Shown in pieces: positions 16,012 to 24,192 of a DNA stretch of 64,000 nucleotides; the first letter of the stretch is position 1, and each line of letters begins with the position of its first letter. A program made the translations under genes and the position numbers. This stretch comes from Flavobacterium sp. TAB 87 (GTDB lineage Bacteria; Bacteroidota; Bacteroidia; Flavobacteriales; Flavobacteriaceae): positions 124,001 to 188,000 of the forward strand of contig NZ_LLWK01000038.1 of the NCBI RefSeq assembly GCF_001529295.1. The letters run 5' to 3'. The notes below the pieces were generated by a model. It saw only the letters and a program-made list of their open reading frames with translations, was not told the DNA's origin and made no database searches.

Positions 16012-17331
16012 ATGAGTATTTTAATTCTTACCGCATGTATTGTTTTTTTAATTCTGCAAATAACGTGGTTTAAAATTAATCCTTTCCTTGCCTTTGTTTT
16101 TACCTCCTTACTAGCTGGCTTCTGTTTAGGACTACCTATTGATAGTTTGGCACCATCCATCGAAAAAGGTCTGGGCGAAATGTTAGGTGCTGTCGCACTG
16201 ATTATTATATTTGGAACTTGCATTGGTAAACTAACTGTAACTTCGGGTGCAGCAACTAGTATTGCACAAGCTGTAATGCAATTTACCGGTGAAAAATACA
16301 TTCGCTTAGGTTTAATGATTACAGGCTTTATTGTTGGCATTCCACTTTTTTACAGCGTGGGTTTTGTTTTATTAGTTCCGCTTATTTTTTCCGTCGCACA
16401 TCAATTTAAATTACCAAAAGTATATTTAGGAATTCCGATGCTAGCCTCTCTTTCTGTAGCTCACGGCTTCTTGCCTCCTCACCCGTCCCCAATGGCGTTG
16501 AGTCAAGTACTTAATGCAGATCTTGGGCTAGTTTTGGTTTACGGTATCATCATTGCAATTCCAACTATTTTAATCGCGGGCTTGTATTTTTCTAATTTTC
16601 TTAAAAACATAAAAAGTGAACCAACCGACGGGATTTTAAAAATCAACGAACTAAAATTACCTGCCAAACTTCCTGGATTTGGTATCAGTTTATTTTCGTC
16701 TCTTTTTCCTGTTTTTGGTTTAACACTTACCACACTCTTACCTTTAGTTTTCAAGAATGAGCAACTTGAACTAATCTGTAAAACAATTGGTCAGCCGACC
16801 ATAATAATGTTAATATCTGTTATCCTTTGTACCTATACATTGGGTTTACGAGTGGGACGTTCTATAAAATCAATAATGGACGATTATAGCGAGGCGATAA
16901 AAGATGTTGCACTAATTATCTTTATTTTAGGTGGCGCAGGTTGTTTAAAAGAAATTATGGTTGCAAGCGGAGTGGATCAATCTATTGTAGCATTGCTAAA
17001 CCAAGTAAATATTCATCCCTATTTATTAGCATGGATGATGGCAGCGATTCTTCGCATTTGCGTTGGTTCTGCTACTGCTGCGGGTTTAATGACGGCCAGC
17101 GTTTTACTGCCTTTATTACAACTGAGCGGCTTAGACTCTAATTTGTTAGTATTATCCATCGGTGCCGGAAGCTTAATGTGTTCGCATGTTAACGATCCTG
17201 GTTTTTGGATGTTCAAAGAATATTTTAATATCAGCTTAAAAGACACTTTTAAATCATGGACCGTAATGGAATCTTTGGTGTCTGTTTTAGGAATTGTTTT
17301 CGTTTTTATATTAAACTCAATTATACATTAA
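16012..17331 (+). CDS. GntP-family permease (gluconate / D-serine DsdX type)
   Basis: An inner-membrane proton symporter of the GntP family, which includes gluconate carriers and the D-serine carrier DsdX. The 439-residue protein is almost entirely hydrophobic, with about 12-14 membrane spans. Family motifs are clear: GIPLFYSVGFVLLVPL, AHGFLPPHPSPMALS and the C-terminal SHVNDPGFWMFKEYF. I prefer the ATG at 16012; a GTG three codons earlier (16003) is possible. It lies 14 bp after susD and 3 bp before ridA. Next to a D-amino-acid PLP enzyme and a dipeptidase, a D-serine-like substrate is more plausible than gluconate, but this is inference. Confidence 0.9.
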   Translation: MSILILTACIVFLILQITWFKINPFLAFVFTSLLAGFCLGLPIDSLAPSIEKGLGEMLGAVALIIIFGTCIGKLTVTSGAATSIAQAVMQFTGEKYIRLGLMITGFIVGIPLFYSVGFVLLVPLIFSVAHQFKLPKVYLGIPMLASLSVAHGFLPPHPSPMALSQVLNADLGLVLVYGIIIAIPTILIAGLYFSNFLKNIKSEPTDGILKINELKLPAKLPGFGISLFSSLFPVFGLTLTTLLPLVFKNEQLELICKTIGQPTIIMLISVILCTYTLGLRVGRSIKSIMDDYSEAIKDVALIIFILGGAGCLKEIMVASGVDQSIVALLNQVNIHPYLLAWMMAAILRICVGSATAAGLMTASVLLPLLQLSGLDSNLLVLSIGAGSLMCSHVNDPGFWMFKEYFNISLKDTFKSWTVMESLVSVLGIVFVFILNSIIH

Positions 17332-17334
17332 ATC

Positions 17335-17799
17335 ATGAATTCTGCACAAGAAAAATTTGAATCATTAGGATTGTCATTGCCACCAGCACCACAACCATTA
17401 GGAATTTATAAACCATTTTTAGTTGATGGGAAGTACTTATATCTATCTGGACATGGTCCGGTACAAGATGATAAGTCTTTAATTATCGGAAGAATTGGCG
17501 ATGATATGGATATCGAACAAGGGAAATTAGCGGCAAGACAAGTGGGCTTGACCATGTTATCGACCATTGTGAGCAACTTTGGAAGTTTAGACAAAATAAA
17601 AAGAGTCGTTAAAGTACTCGGAATGGTGAATTGCAACAGTTCTTTTGAGCGCCATCCGTATGTGATTAATGGTTGCAGCGAATTATTTGCTGAAATATGG
17701 GGACAAGAAAATGGAATTGGGGTTAGAAGTGCTGTCGGAATGGGCTCATTGCCCGATAATATTCCAGTTGAAGTAGAAGCTTTATTCGAATTATATTAA
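17335..17799 (+). CDS. RidA/YjgF-family enamine/imine deaminase
   Basis: RidA proteins hydrolyse reactive 2-aminoacrylate and related imines made by PLP-dependent dehydratases. This 154-residue member belongs to the longer RidA-like subgroup. The family arginine is present in GVRSAVGMGSLPDNIPVEVEALFEL, and SGHGPVQDD and NCNSSFERHPYVINGCSEL are typical of the subgroup. It starts 3 bp after the permease and is 45 bp from the PLP enzyme gene, the expected source of its substrate. This supports a dehydratase or deaminating step in the pathway. Confidence 0.92.
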   Translation: MNSAQEKFESLGLSLPPAPQPLGIYKPFLVDGKYLYLSGHGPVQDDKSLIIGRIGDDMDIEQGKLAARQVGLTMLSTIVSNFGSLDKIKRVVKVLGMVNCNSSFERHPYVINGCSELFAEIWGQENGIGVRSAVGMGSLPDNIPVEVEALFELY

Positions 17800-17844
17800 A
17801 AATCTCTTTTTAATCATTTTATCTAATTTAGAAATAAGAAAAAG

Positions 17845-18960
17845 ATGCAAAATAATTGGTGGAAAATAAATCGCGACACACAAATAGACACTCCTTTCTT
17901 GGCTGTCTACGAAGATCGCATGCAATCGAATATAGACAGTTTGATTGCAGCGGTTCAAGGTGATCTTTCGAAATTAAGACCGCATATAAAAACGCATAAA
18001 ATTGGTGAAGTTTTAGAATTGTTCAAGAAAAACAACATAGACAAGATAAAGTGCGCTACGATTGCTGAAGCAGAATTGGCGGCAATGTACCAAGTTTCTG
18101 ATATTTTATTAGCGTATCAACCTGTCGGATTAAAAAAGCAGCGATGGATAACGCTTATCGAGAAATATCGTGATGCCACATTTTCGACCATTGTTGACAA
18201 TTTAAAATCTGCCAAAGAACTGAATACTATTGCTAAAAAAAATAACCTTCAGCTGACCGTTTATTTAGATTTGAATACTGGAATGAATCGAACGGGAGTT
18301 GCACTTTCTGAAGATTGGATTTACCTTGCTAGATCAATTATGAAATTGAAGCATTTACACTTCGTCGGATTTCATATTTATGACGGTCACGTAAAGGGAG
18401 CAATTGAAAATCGTACTGTCGAAGTTGCCGAATCTTTTCAAAACATAATCGCGAATATTAATCAATTGCAAGAAGAGACCAATCAAAAATTTTTGGTTGT
18501 TGCCGGTGGCTCTAATACTTTTCCGTTTTATGCGACGCAAGAAAATGTAGAATGCAGTCCCGGAACTTTTATTTTCTGGGATTTAAATTATTCGACTAAT
18601 TTACCCGAACAAGATTTTAAAACCGCAGCTGTACTTGTAGGTACTATAATTTCTCAACCTACTCCAACTACGTTTTGCATCGATATTGGCTACAAATCTG
18701 TTGCATCAGAAAACACTTTAGACAAACGATTGGTTATTATAAATGATGAAAATTTAATTCCAATTTCACATTCCGAAGAGCATTTGGTTTTAGAGAATCA
18801 CGGTAATTATAACTACAAAGTAGGCAATACCATTTATGCGCTGCCGTATCACGTGTGCCCTACTTGCAATTTATATGAGACGGTTCAAGTTGTAAATAAC
18901 CAGAAAGACATCTACACGAACTGGAAAGTTCTTGCCCGAAATAAAAAAATAAGTATCTAA
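17845..18960 (+). CDS. D-threonine aldolase / D-serine dehydratase-like PLP enzyme
   Basis: A fold-type III (alanine-racemase-like) PLP enzyme of the D-TA/DSD1 family, 371 residues. The PLP lysine is K49 in LRPHIKTHK. Zn or Mn ligands of the family are present as H336 and C338 in PYHVCPTCNLYETV. Other signatures are YLDLNTGMNRTG and VAGGSNTFPFY. Family members cleave D-threonine or other beta-hydroxy-D-amino acids to glycine plus an aldehyde, or dehydrate D-serine to pyruvate and ammonia. The adjacent RidA gene favours a reaction through an enamine. The exact substrate cannot be told from sequence. Confidence 0.9.
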   Translation: MQNNWWKINRDTQIDTPFLAVYEDRMQSNIDSLIAAVQGDLSKLRPHIKTHKIGEVLELFKKNNIDKIKCATIAEAELAAMYQVSDILLAYQPVGLKKQRWITLIEKYRDATFSTIVDNLKSAKELNTIAKKNNLQLTVYLDLNTGMNRTGVALSEDWIYLARSIMKLKHLHFVGFHIYDGHVKGAIENRTVEVAESFQNIIANINQLQEETNQKFLVVAGGSNTFPFYATQENVECSPGTFIFWDLNYSTNLPEQDFKTAAVLVGTIISQPTPTTFCIDIGYKSVASENTLDKRLVIINDENLIPISHSEEHLVLENHGNYNYKVGNTIYALPYHVCPTCNLYETVQVVNNQKDIYTNWKVLARNKKISI

Positions 18961-18979
18961 TAAGTAAAACCAAAAATGT

Positions 18980-20050
18980 ATGTTTATAATTGATGCCCAT
19001 CTGGACCTTAGCATGAATGCGATGGAATGGAATAGAGATTTAAGAAATGAAGTTCCTGTTCTACGAAATTTAGAGAAAGGAATGACCGACAAACCAGATC
19101 GCGAACGCGCGACTGTTTCTTTACCTGATCTACGAAGAGGAAATATTGGAATTGTTGTAGCTACGCAAATTGCGCGCTTTGTAAAACCCGAGAGTAAAAT
19201 ACCTGGTTGGAATTCTCCTGAGCAAGCTTGGGCGCAAACGCAAGGACAATTGCAATGGTACAAAGCGATGGAAGAAGCGGGAGAAATGACTGCTATCACT
19301 GATAAAAAATCGCTCCAAAAGCAATTGGATTTGTGGAATGACGGAACTGCTAATGAGAAAAAGCCAATCGGTTATATTTTGAGTTTAGAAGGAGCCGATT
19401 CTATAGTTGATCTCTCTTATCTCGAAAAAGCATACAATTATGGACTTCGTGCTATCGGTCCCGCACATTACGGACCAGGTAGATATGCCAATGGAACCGA
19501 TGCGACTGGAAAAATGAATCAAAACGGTTTAGATTTACTAACAGAGATGCAACGCTTGAATATTATTCTCGATGCGACTCATCTATGCGATGATGCATTT
19601 TGGCAAGCGCTAGATCATTTTAATGGACCAATTTGGGCGAGTCATAATATGTGTAGAAGTTTAGTTAATCATAACCGACAGTACAGTGATGAGCAACTTA
19701 AAGCATTGGTAGAAAGAGGCGCCGTAATTGGTGGCGCATTAGATGCTTGGATGTTAGTACCTAATTGGGTACGTGGCGTTTCGACTCCAACTAGCACAAA
19801 TTGCAACTTAGAAACGGTTTTTAAGCACATGGATCATATTTGCCAATTGGCTGGAAATGCTAATCACGTTGGAATTGGGTCAGATTTGGATGGTGCTTTT
19901 GGAACCGAGCAATGCCCATCTGACTTAGACACAATTGCTGACCTTCAAAAATTAGTAACCATTTTTAGAACTCAAGGATACGCTGAAGATGATTTAAATA
20001 AAATTTTCCATCAAAACTGGATTAACTTTTTAATGAAAAACTGGGATTAA
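18980..20050 (+). CDS. Membrane-dipeptidase-family (M19) dipeptidase
   Basis: A zinc dipeptidase of peptidase family M19, 356 residues. The HxD metal motif is H7-D9 (IDAHLDL), followed by the bridging glutamate (LSLEGAD), ILDATHLCDDAFWQAL, WASHNMCRSL and the late VGIGSDLDGAFG motif. There is no signal peptide, so it should be cytoplasmic. Known M19 enzymes such as renal dipeptidase accept dipeptides with a D-residue at the C-terminus. That fits a pathway feeding the neighbouring D-amino-acid PLP enzyme. An out-of-frame ATG lies 4 bp upstream (18976). Its stop codon shares bases with the stop of the convergent regulator gene. Confidence 0.9.
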   Translation: MFIIDAHLDLSMNAMEWNRDLRNEVPVLRNLEKGMTDKPDRERATVSLPDLRRGNIGIVVATQIARFVKPESKIPGWNSPEQAWAQTQGQLQWYKAMEEAGEMTAITDKKSLQKQLDLWNDGTANEKKPIGYILSLEGADSIVDLSYLEKAYNYGLRAIGPAHYGPGRYANGTDATGKMNQNGLDLLTEMQRLNIILDATHLCDDAFWQALDHFNGPIWASHNMCRSLVNHNRQYSDEQLKALVERGAVIGGALDAWMLVPNWVRGVSTPTSTNCNLETVFKHMDHICQLAGNANHVGIGSDLDGAFGTEQCPSDLDTIADLQKLVTIFRTQGYAEDDLNKIFHQNWINFLMKNWD

Positions 20051-20820
20051 AGAAATTTTAACGTGGGAACTTTTAGTTTGTATCGCTTTAATTTCTCGTG
20101 GTTTGGTTCTACATCAGTGATAATGTAATCGACCTCTGATAATTTAGCAATTCTCATTTTCTGAACGGTGTCTAACTTTTCAGAAATAGTTAATATAGCT
20201 GTTTTTTGAGAGGCTTTTATCATAGCTTTTTTAACCTGAACAGTATCCCAGTCAGAATCTGAGAATCCGCCTTTAACGTCTAGAGCATTCGTGCCAAGTA
20301 TTAGTAGATCAGCACTAATTGTACTTAATTGGTTGTACACATCACCGCTTACGCACATCTGACTGTAAGGAGAAATACTACCGCCAATCATGATTACCTT
20401 GACATTGGGTTTGTCTAAAAGTTCTACAGCAGAGAGAGCCGTCACTGTAAAAACAGTCAAGTTCATATCATTTGGAATCATTCGTATAAATTCACGAATT
20501 GTGGTACCGCCACCTAATAATAAAACCATTCCATCATGAAGTAAGGTAACCGTTTTTTGAGCTATAATTTGTTTTGCTTCGCTAGCATACGTTTGAGAAG
20601 AAGACGAATGATGATAGGCCTTAGTCATAGCACCGCCTTTCACTTTGATCAACATCGACTCGACTTCTAATTCATTAATGTCACGTCTAACAGTGTCTTC
20701 TGACACAGACAATTGATCTGACAGTGTAGCAAAGTTTACGCGCGTATGCAAATTGATTTCTTTAAGAATATGATTTTTTCGTTCTTCTTTAGAGAAATTT
20801 ACGATTTCGTTAGCATCCAT
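20047..20820 (-). CDS. DeoR/GlpR-family transcriptional regulator
   Basis: This is a 257-residue repressor-type regulator. An N-terminal winged helix-turn-helix (about residues 12-65) carries the DeoR signature, with LSVSEDTVRRDINELE as the recognition part. A C-terminal sensor domain follows, with LLGGGTTIREF and MIGGSISPYS, of the kind that usually binds a phosphorylated small molecule. It is convergent with the dipeptidase gene and shares a TTAA stop overlap with it. It is divergent from the GH20 gene. TGCA-type repeats in both flanking promoters make it the obvious candidate to control the locus and itself. Confidence 0.93.
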   Translation of the reverse strand: MDANEIVNFSKEERKNHILKEINLHTRVNFATLSDQLSVSEDTVRRDINELEVESMLIKVKGGAMTKAYHHSSSSQTYASEAKQIIAQKTVTLLHDGMVLLLGGGTTIREFIRMIPNDMNLTVFTVTALSAVELLDKPNVKVIMIGGSISPYSQMCVSGDVYNQLSTISADLLILGTNALDVKGGFSDSDWDTVQVKKAMIKASQKTAILTISEKLDTVQKMRIAKLSEVDYIITDVEPNHEKLKRYKLKVPTLKFL

Positions 20821-20856
20821 TTAAAATAATTAGGTAAAACAAAAGTAATTAATAAT

Positions 20857-20883
20857 TGCAATAATATTGCTAAATTTCTTGCA
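20857..20883. promoter_or_regulatory. Imperfect TGCA-type repeats before the DeoR-type gene
   Basis: TGCA at 20857 and TGCT at 20868 are 11 bp apart with an A/T-rich spacer, as in the susC and GH20 promoters. A further TGCA follows at 20880. It lies 37-63 bp upstream of the regulator start and may be an autoregulatory site, though the match is weaker than at the other two promoters. Confidence 0.4.
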
Positions 20884-20941
20884 AGCAGCAAATAGAGTTA
20901 CAAAGCAAGTACTGCTATATTAACAAAATAAAGGCTTAAAA

Positions 20942-20983
20942 TGCAAAAAAATTGCACTCCACATCATTAAATATATAAATTCA
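20942..20983 (+). promoter_or_regulatory. Operator-like TGCA pair and promoter of the GH20 gene
   Basis: TGCA at 20942 and 20953 are 11 bp apart (TGCAAAAAAATTGCA). The second copy contains TTG at 20952-20954, which is followed after 21 bp by TAAATTCA at 20976-20983, a weaker -7 box. The layout (TGCA pair, TTG inside the last copy, 21-bp spacer) is the same as at the susC promoter, which strongly suggests co-regulation. Confidence 0.6.
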
Positions 20984-21004
20984 ATTCATTCTCAACATCC
21001 AATC

Positions 21005-23308
21005 ATGAAAAAAATTGCTGTATTTCTCCTATTCTTAAGTAGTATAATTGCTACCTCTCAAGAACATTTTGTAAATCGCACGATTATTCCCATGCCTAAT
21101 TTATACAAAACAACTGGTGATAGCTTGACTATTTCTGGTAATATAAAAATTATTTTTGAGGGAAATAAATTTAGCGCCAAAGAAGTACAATCAGCTATGT
21201 TATTTCAAGAAGCTGTAAATTCAAATTTCGACAAACAAAAGGCTGCTATAAAAGTTATTTTCAAATCTGAAAGAATAAGTTCCGCAAAACAAACTTCTGA
21301 AGCCTACAAAATAGAAATTTCCCCTAAAGAAATTAGAGTGACCGGACAAGAAATTGGTCTTTTTTATGCCGTCCAAAGCTTATTACAACTATTACCGAAT
21401 GAACCCAAGAACAACGCTGTAAAAATACCCTGTGTAACCATAAATGATGAACCTCGTTATTCGTATCGTGGTTTGCATTTGGATGTAAGTCGTCATTTCT
21501 TTTCGACAGCAGTTATCAAGGATTTCATCGATCAAATGGCTTATTACAAATTAAATAACTTTCACTGGCACTTAACAGACGATCAGGGTTGGCGTATCGA
21601 AATTAAAAAATATCCAAAACTAACTGAGATAGGTTCGAAAAGAGACCAAACCTTAGTAGGAAATAAATTTGAACGTTTTCCGAGATTTTTTGATAATACT
21701 CCTTACGGCGGTTTCTACACGCAAGAAGAAGTTAAGGAAATAGTAAAATATGCCGAATCAAGATACGTTAACATAATTCCTGAAATCGAAATGCCTGGAC
21801 ACGCTTCGGCTGCTGTAGCTGCGTATCCCAACTTAGCTTGTTTTCCTTCTAACGATTTTAAAGTTATCGAATCTTGGGGTATTTTCGAGGATGTATTCTG
21901 CGCTGGAAAAGAAGAAACTTTTACTTTTTTAGAAGATGTTTTAGAGGAAGTTATGATGCTTTTTCCGAGTACCTATATTCATATTGGCGGAGACGAATGC
22001 CCAAAAACAAGATGGGAAAAATGTCCAAATTGCCAAAATAGAATTAAAAAAGAAGGATTAAAAAACGAGCATGAATTGCAAAGTTATTTTATTAAACGAA
22101 TTGAAAAATATCTAAATGCCAATGGAAGACAAATTTTTGGCTGGGATGAAATTCTTGAAGGCGGGTTGGCGCCAAATGCAGCAGTGATGTCTTGGCGCGG
22201 AGAATCTGGTGGAATTGCAGCAGCAAGAGACAAACATGATGTTATTATGACTCCAGAAGAGTATGTTTATTTTGATCACAATCAAGGCTATTCTTTAGAA
22301 GAACCGCTAACTGTTGGCCGCTTGACAACGGTCGAAGAAGTGTATCGATACAACCCAACTCCAGCAGACAGTTTAACTAGTGATCAACAAAAATACATCA
22401 AAGGAGTTCAAGGTAATCTTTGGTCGGAATATTTAACGAGCCCTGCCAAACTAAACTATATGTTGTATCCTAGAATATTTGCTTTAGCAGAAATTGCTTG
22501 GACTGAAACTTCTCAAAAAAATTACACCAATTTTGTTTTAGATCGAATTCCATTTCATTTAGGAAAGTTAGATATGGTAAAACGATTGTATAAAGTACCA
22601 ACTCCTTTCGGAATAAAAGATACTGCAATTGTTGCTTCAAAATATGAATTAAACCTAAAACCAACCGTCAAAAATGGGCAAATATTCTATACAATTGACG
22701 GATATAATCCTGATGAAACTGCCAACTTATACAAAAGTCAAGTTACAATTACAGTTCCCGAAGGAGAACACCGAATAATAAAGGTAGTTCAAATTAGCGA
22801 GAGCGGTAGAAGAAGTTCCATTACCAAAATTGCCGTTACCAATTCAAAAACACTCCCTGCATTAGTTGTTAAACCAAAGAAGAAAGGTCTGAAATACAAA
22901 ATGTACCATAATTTATTTCAACAAACAATCGAAATGAATTTGTTAAAACCTGCCAAAAGTGGTATCCACGAAGGTGCAATCGAAATCGAAAAATACAAAT
23001 CAAAAGAAAATCGCTATTTAGGTCTACAGTTTGAAGGATACATTTACATCTCAGAAACCGATACCTACACTTTTTCAACCATTGCAGACGACGGTGCAAC
23101 AGTAGTAATAGACAATCAATTGATTGTCGATAATGATGGTAGACATTGGATCAATGAAGCTTTTGGTGCATCCAAACTAGAAAAAGGCTTTCACAAAATA
23201 AACATCAATTATTTCAATGCCGATGGAAGTTCAGCGCTACAGTGTTTCATTCAACAACAAGGAAAAGAAAAACAAGAAATTAGCGCTTCGCAATTATTTT
23301 ACGAATAG
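21005..23308 (+). CDS. Secreted beta-N-acetylhexosaminidase (GH20) with PA14-like domain
   Basis: A 767-residue glycoside hydrolase that removes terminal GlcNAc or GalNAc by substrate-assisted catalysis. In order: signal peptide (1-18), GH20b-like N-terminal domain (about 25-148), catalytic barrel (about 150-500) with HWHLTDDQGWRIEI and the catalytic pair D330-E331 in HIGGDECPKTRWE, a chitobiase C-terminal-like segment (about 540-615, with IDGYNPDETANLYK), and a PA14-like carbohydrate-binding domain (about 625-767, with TFSTIADDGATVVIDNQL). It is outside the susC operon but shares its operator-promoter layout. A role in trimming amino-sugar-containing ligands is plausible. Confidence 0.94.
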   Translation: MKKIAVFLLFLSSIIATSQEHFVNRTIIPMPNLYKTTGDSLTISGNIKIIFEGNKFSAKEVQSAMLFQEAVNSNFDKQKAAIKVIFKSERISSAKQTSEAYKIEISPKEIRVTGQEIGLFYAVQSLLQLLPNEPKNNAVKIPCVTINDEPRYSYRGLHLDVSRHFFSTAVIKDFIDQMAYYKLNNFHWHLTDDQGWRIEIKKYPKLTEIGSKRDQTLVGNKFERFPRFFDNTPYGGFYTQEEVKEIVKYAESRYVNIIPEIEMPGHASAAVAAYPNLACFPSNDFKVIESWGIFEDVFCAGKEETFTFLEDVLEEVMMLFPSTYIHIGGDECPKTRWEKCPNCQNRIKKEGLKNEHELQSYFIKRIEKYLNANGRQIFGWDEILEGGLAPNAAVMSWRGESGGIAAARDKHDVIMTPEEYVYFDHNQGYSLEEPLTVGRLTTVEEVYRYNPTPADSLTSDQQKYIKGVQGNLWSEYLTSPAKLNYMLYPRIFALAEIAWTETSQKNYTNFVLDRIPFHLGKLDMVKRLYKVPTPFGIKDTAIVASKYELNLKPTVKNGQIFYTIDGYNPDETANLYKSQVTITVPEGEHRIIKVVQISESGRRSSITKIAVTNSKTLPALVVKPKKKGLKYKMYHNLFQQTIEMNLLKPAKSGIHEGAIEIEKYKSKENRYLGLQFEGYIYISETDTYTFSTIADDGATVVIDNQLIVDNDGRHWINEAFGASKLEKGFHKININYFNADGSSALQCFIQQQGKEKQEISASQLFYE

Positions 23309-23312
23309 AAAA

Positions 23313-23350
23313 CAAAAAAACGCATTCAAATTAATGAATGCGTTTTTTAT
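23313..23350. terminator. Bidirectional terminator between GH20 gene and sdhB
   Basis: CGCATTCA (23321-23328) pairs with TGAATGCG (23335-23342) around a 6-nt loop. It is flanked by an A-run on the left and a T-run on the right, so it can stop transcription from either side. Confidence 0.88.
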
Positions 23351-23369
23351 TTATAAACAGTAGTCTAAT

Positions 23370-24116
23370 TTATGACGTCAAACTTGCAGATAAATATTCA
23401 CGGTTCATACGTGCTATATTTTCTAAAGAAATTCCTTTCGGACATTCTACTTCACAAGCTCCAGTATTAGTACAGTTACCAAAACCTTCTTGATCCATTT
23501 GGTGAACCATGTTCATAACACGGTCGTGTGCTTCAATTTTTCCTTGTGGCAACAATGCATATTGCGATACTTTGGCCGAAACAAAAAGCATTGCAGATGA
23601 GTTTTTACAACTCGCTACACAAGCACCGCAACCAATACAAGTAGCAGCATCAAATGATTTATCTGCATCGTCTTTATTGATTGGAATCGTGTTGGCGTCA
23701 ATTGTGTTTCCAGAAGTATTTACCGAGATAAATCCTCCCGCATGCTGAATTCTGTCAAAAGCACTTCTATCCACAACTAAATCTTTAATTACCGGAAATG
23801 CTTTTGCTCTAAATGGCTCAATAAAAATTGTATCACCATCGTTAAACATACGCATGTGCAATTGACAAGTGGTTACTCCTCTGTCTGGTCCGTGCGCTTC
23901 TCCGTTAATATATAAAGAACACATTCCGCAAATTCCTTCGCGACAATCGTGATCAAAAGATACTGGATCTCCTCCTGTGTTAATTTGTTGGTCGTTAAAT
24001 ACGTCAAGCATCTCTAAGAATGACATATCAGGTTCGATCCCGTCGATTTTATATTCGACTAACGCTCCTTTATCTTGGGCGTTTTTCTGACGCCATATTT
24101 TTAATGTAAGTTTCAT
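23370..24116 (-). CDS. sdhB: Succinate dehydrogenase/fumarate reductase iron-sulfur subunit
   Basis: This subunit passes electrons from the flavoprotein to quinone through three FeS clusters. The 248-residue protein shows the [2Fe-2S] cysteines (CREGICGMC and a later C in TTCQLH), then [12 protein letters not shown] and [14 protein letters not shown] for the [4Fe-4S] and [3Fe-4S] clusters. It is the last gene of sdhCAB on the minus strand. A 76-bp gap with repeated short motifs separates it from sdhA, unusual for an otherwise tight operon. Confidence 0.97.
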   Translation of the reverse strand: MKLTLKIWRQKNAQDKGALVEYKIDGIEPDMSFLEMLDVFNDQQINTGGDPVSFDHDCREGICGMCSLYINGEAHGPDRGVTTCQLHMRMFNDGDTIFIEPFRAKAFPVIKDLVVDRSAFDRIQHAGGFISVNTSGNTIDANTIPINKDDADKSFDAATCIGCGACVASCKNSSAMLFVSAKVSQYALLPQGKIEAHDRVMNMVHQMDQEGFGNCTNTGACEVECPKGISLENIARMNREYLSASLTS

Positions 24117-24192
24117 ACTCTTTTAGTTTGAAAATCATAAAGTCTAAAGTAGAAAGTCAAAGGACTACAAACTTTTGGCTTTTGACTAATTG

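Noticed and set aside
16012-17331. Firm call of the permease as a gluconate transporter
   Set aside because: The GntP family has several substrates, and no gluconate kinase or dehydratase gene is nearby; the neighbours act on amino acids.
11301-23308. Calling the SusCD locus a classical polysaccharide utilisation locus
   Set aside because: Only one glycoside hydrolase (GH20) is present and it is outside the operon; all co-transcribed enzymes act on amino acids or dipeptides.
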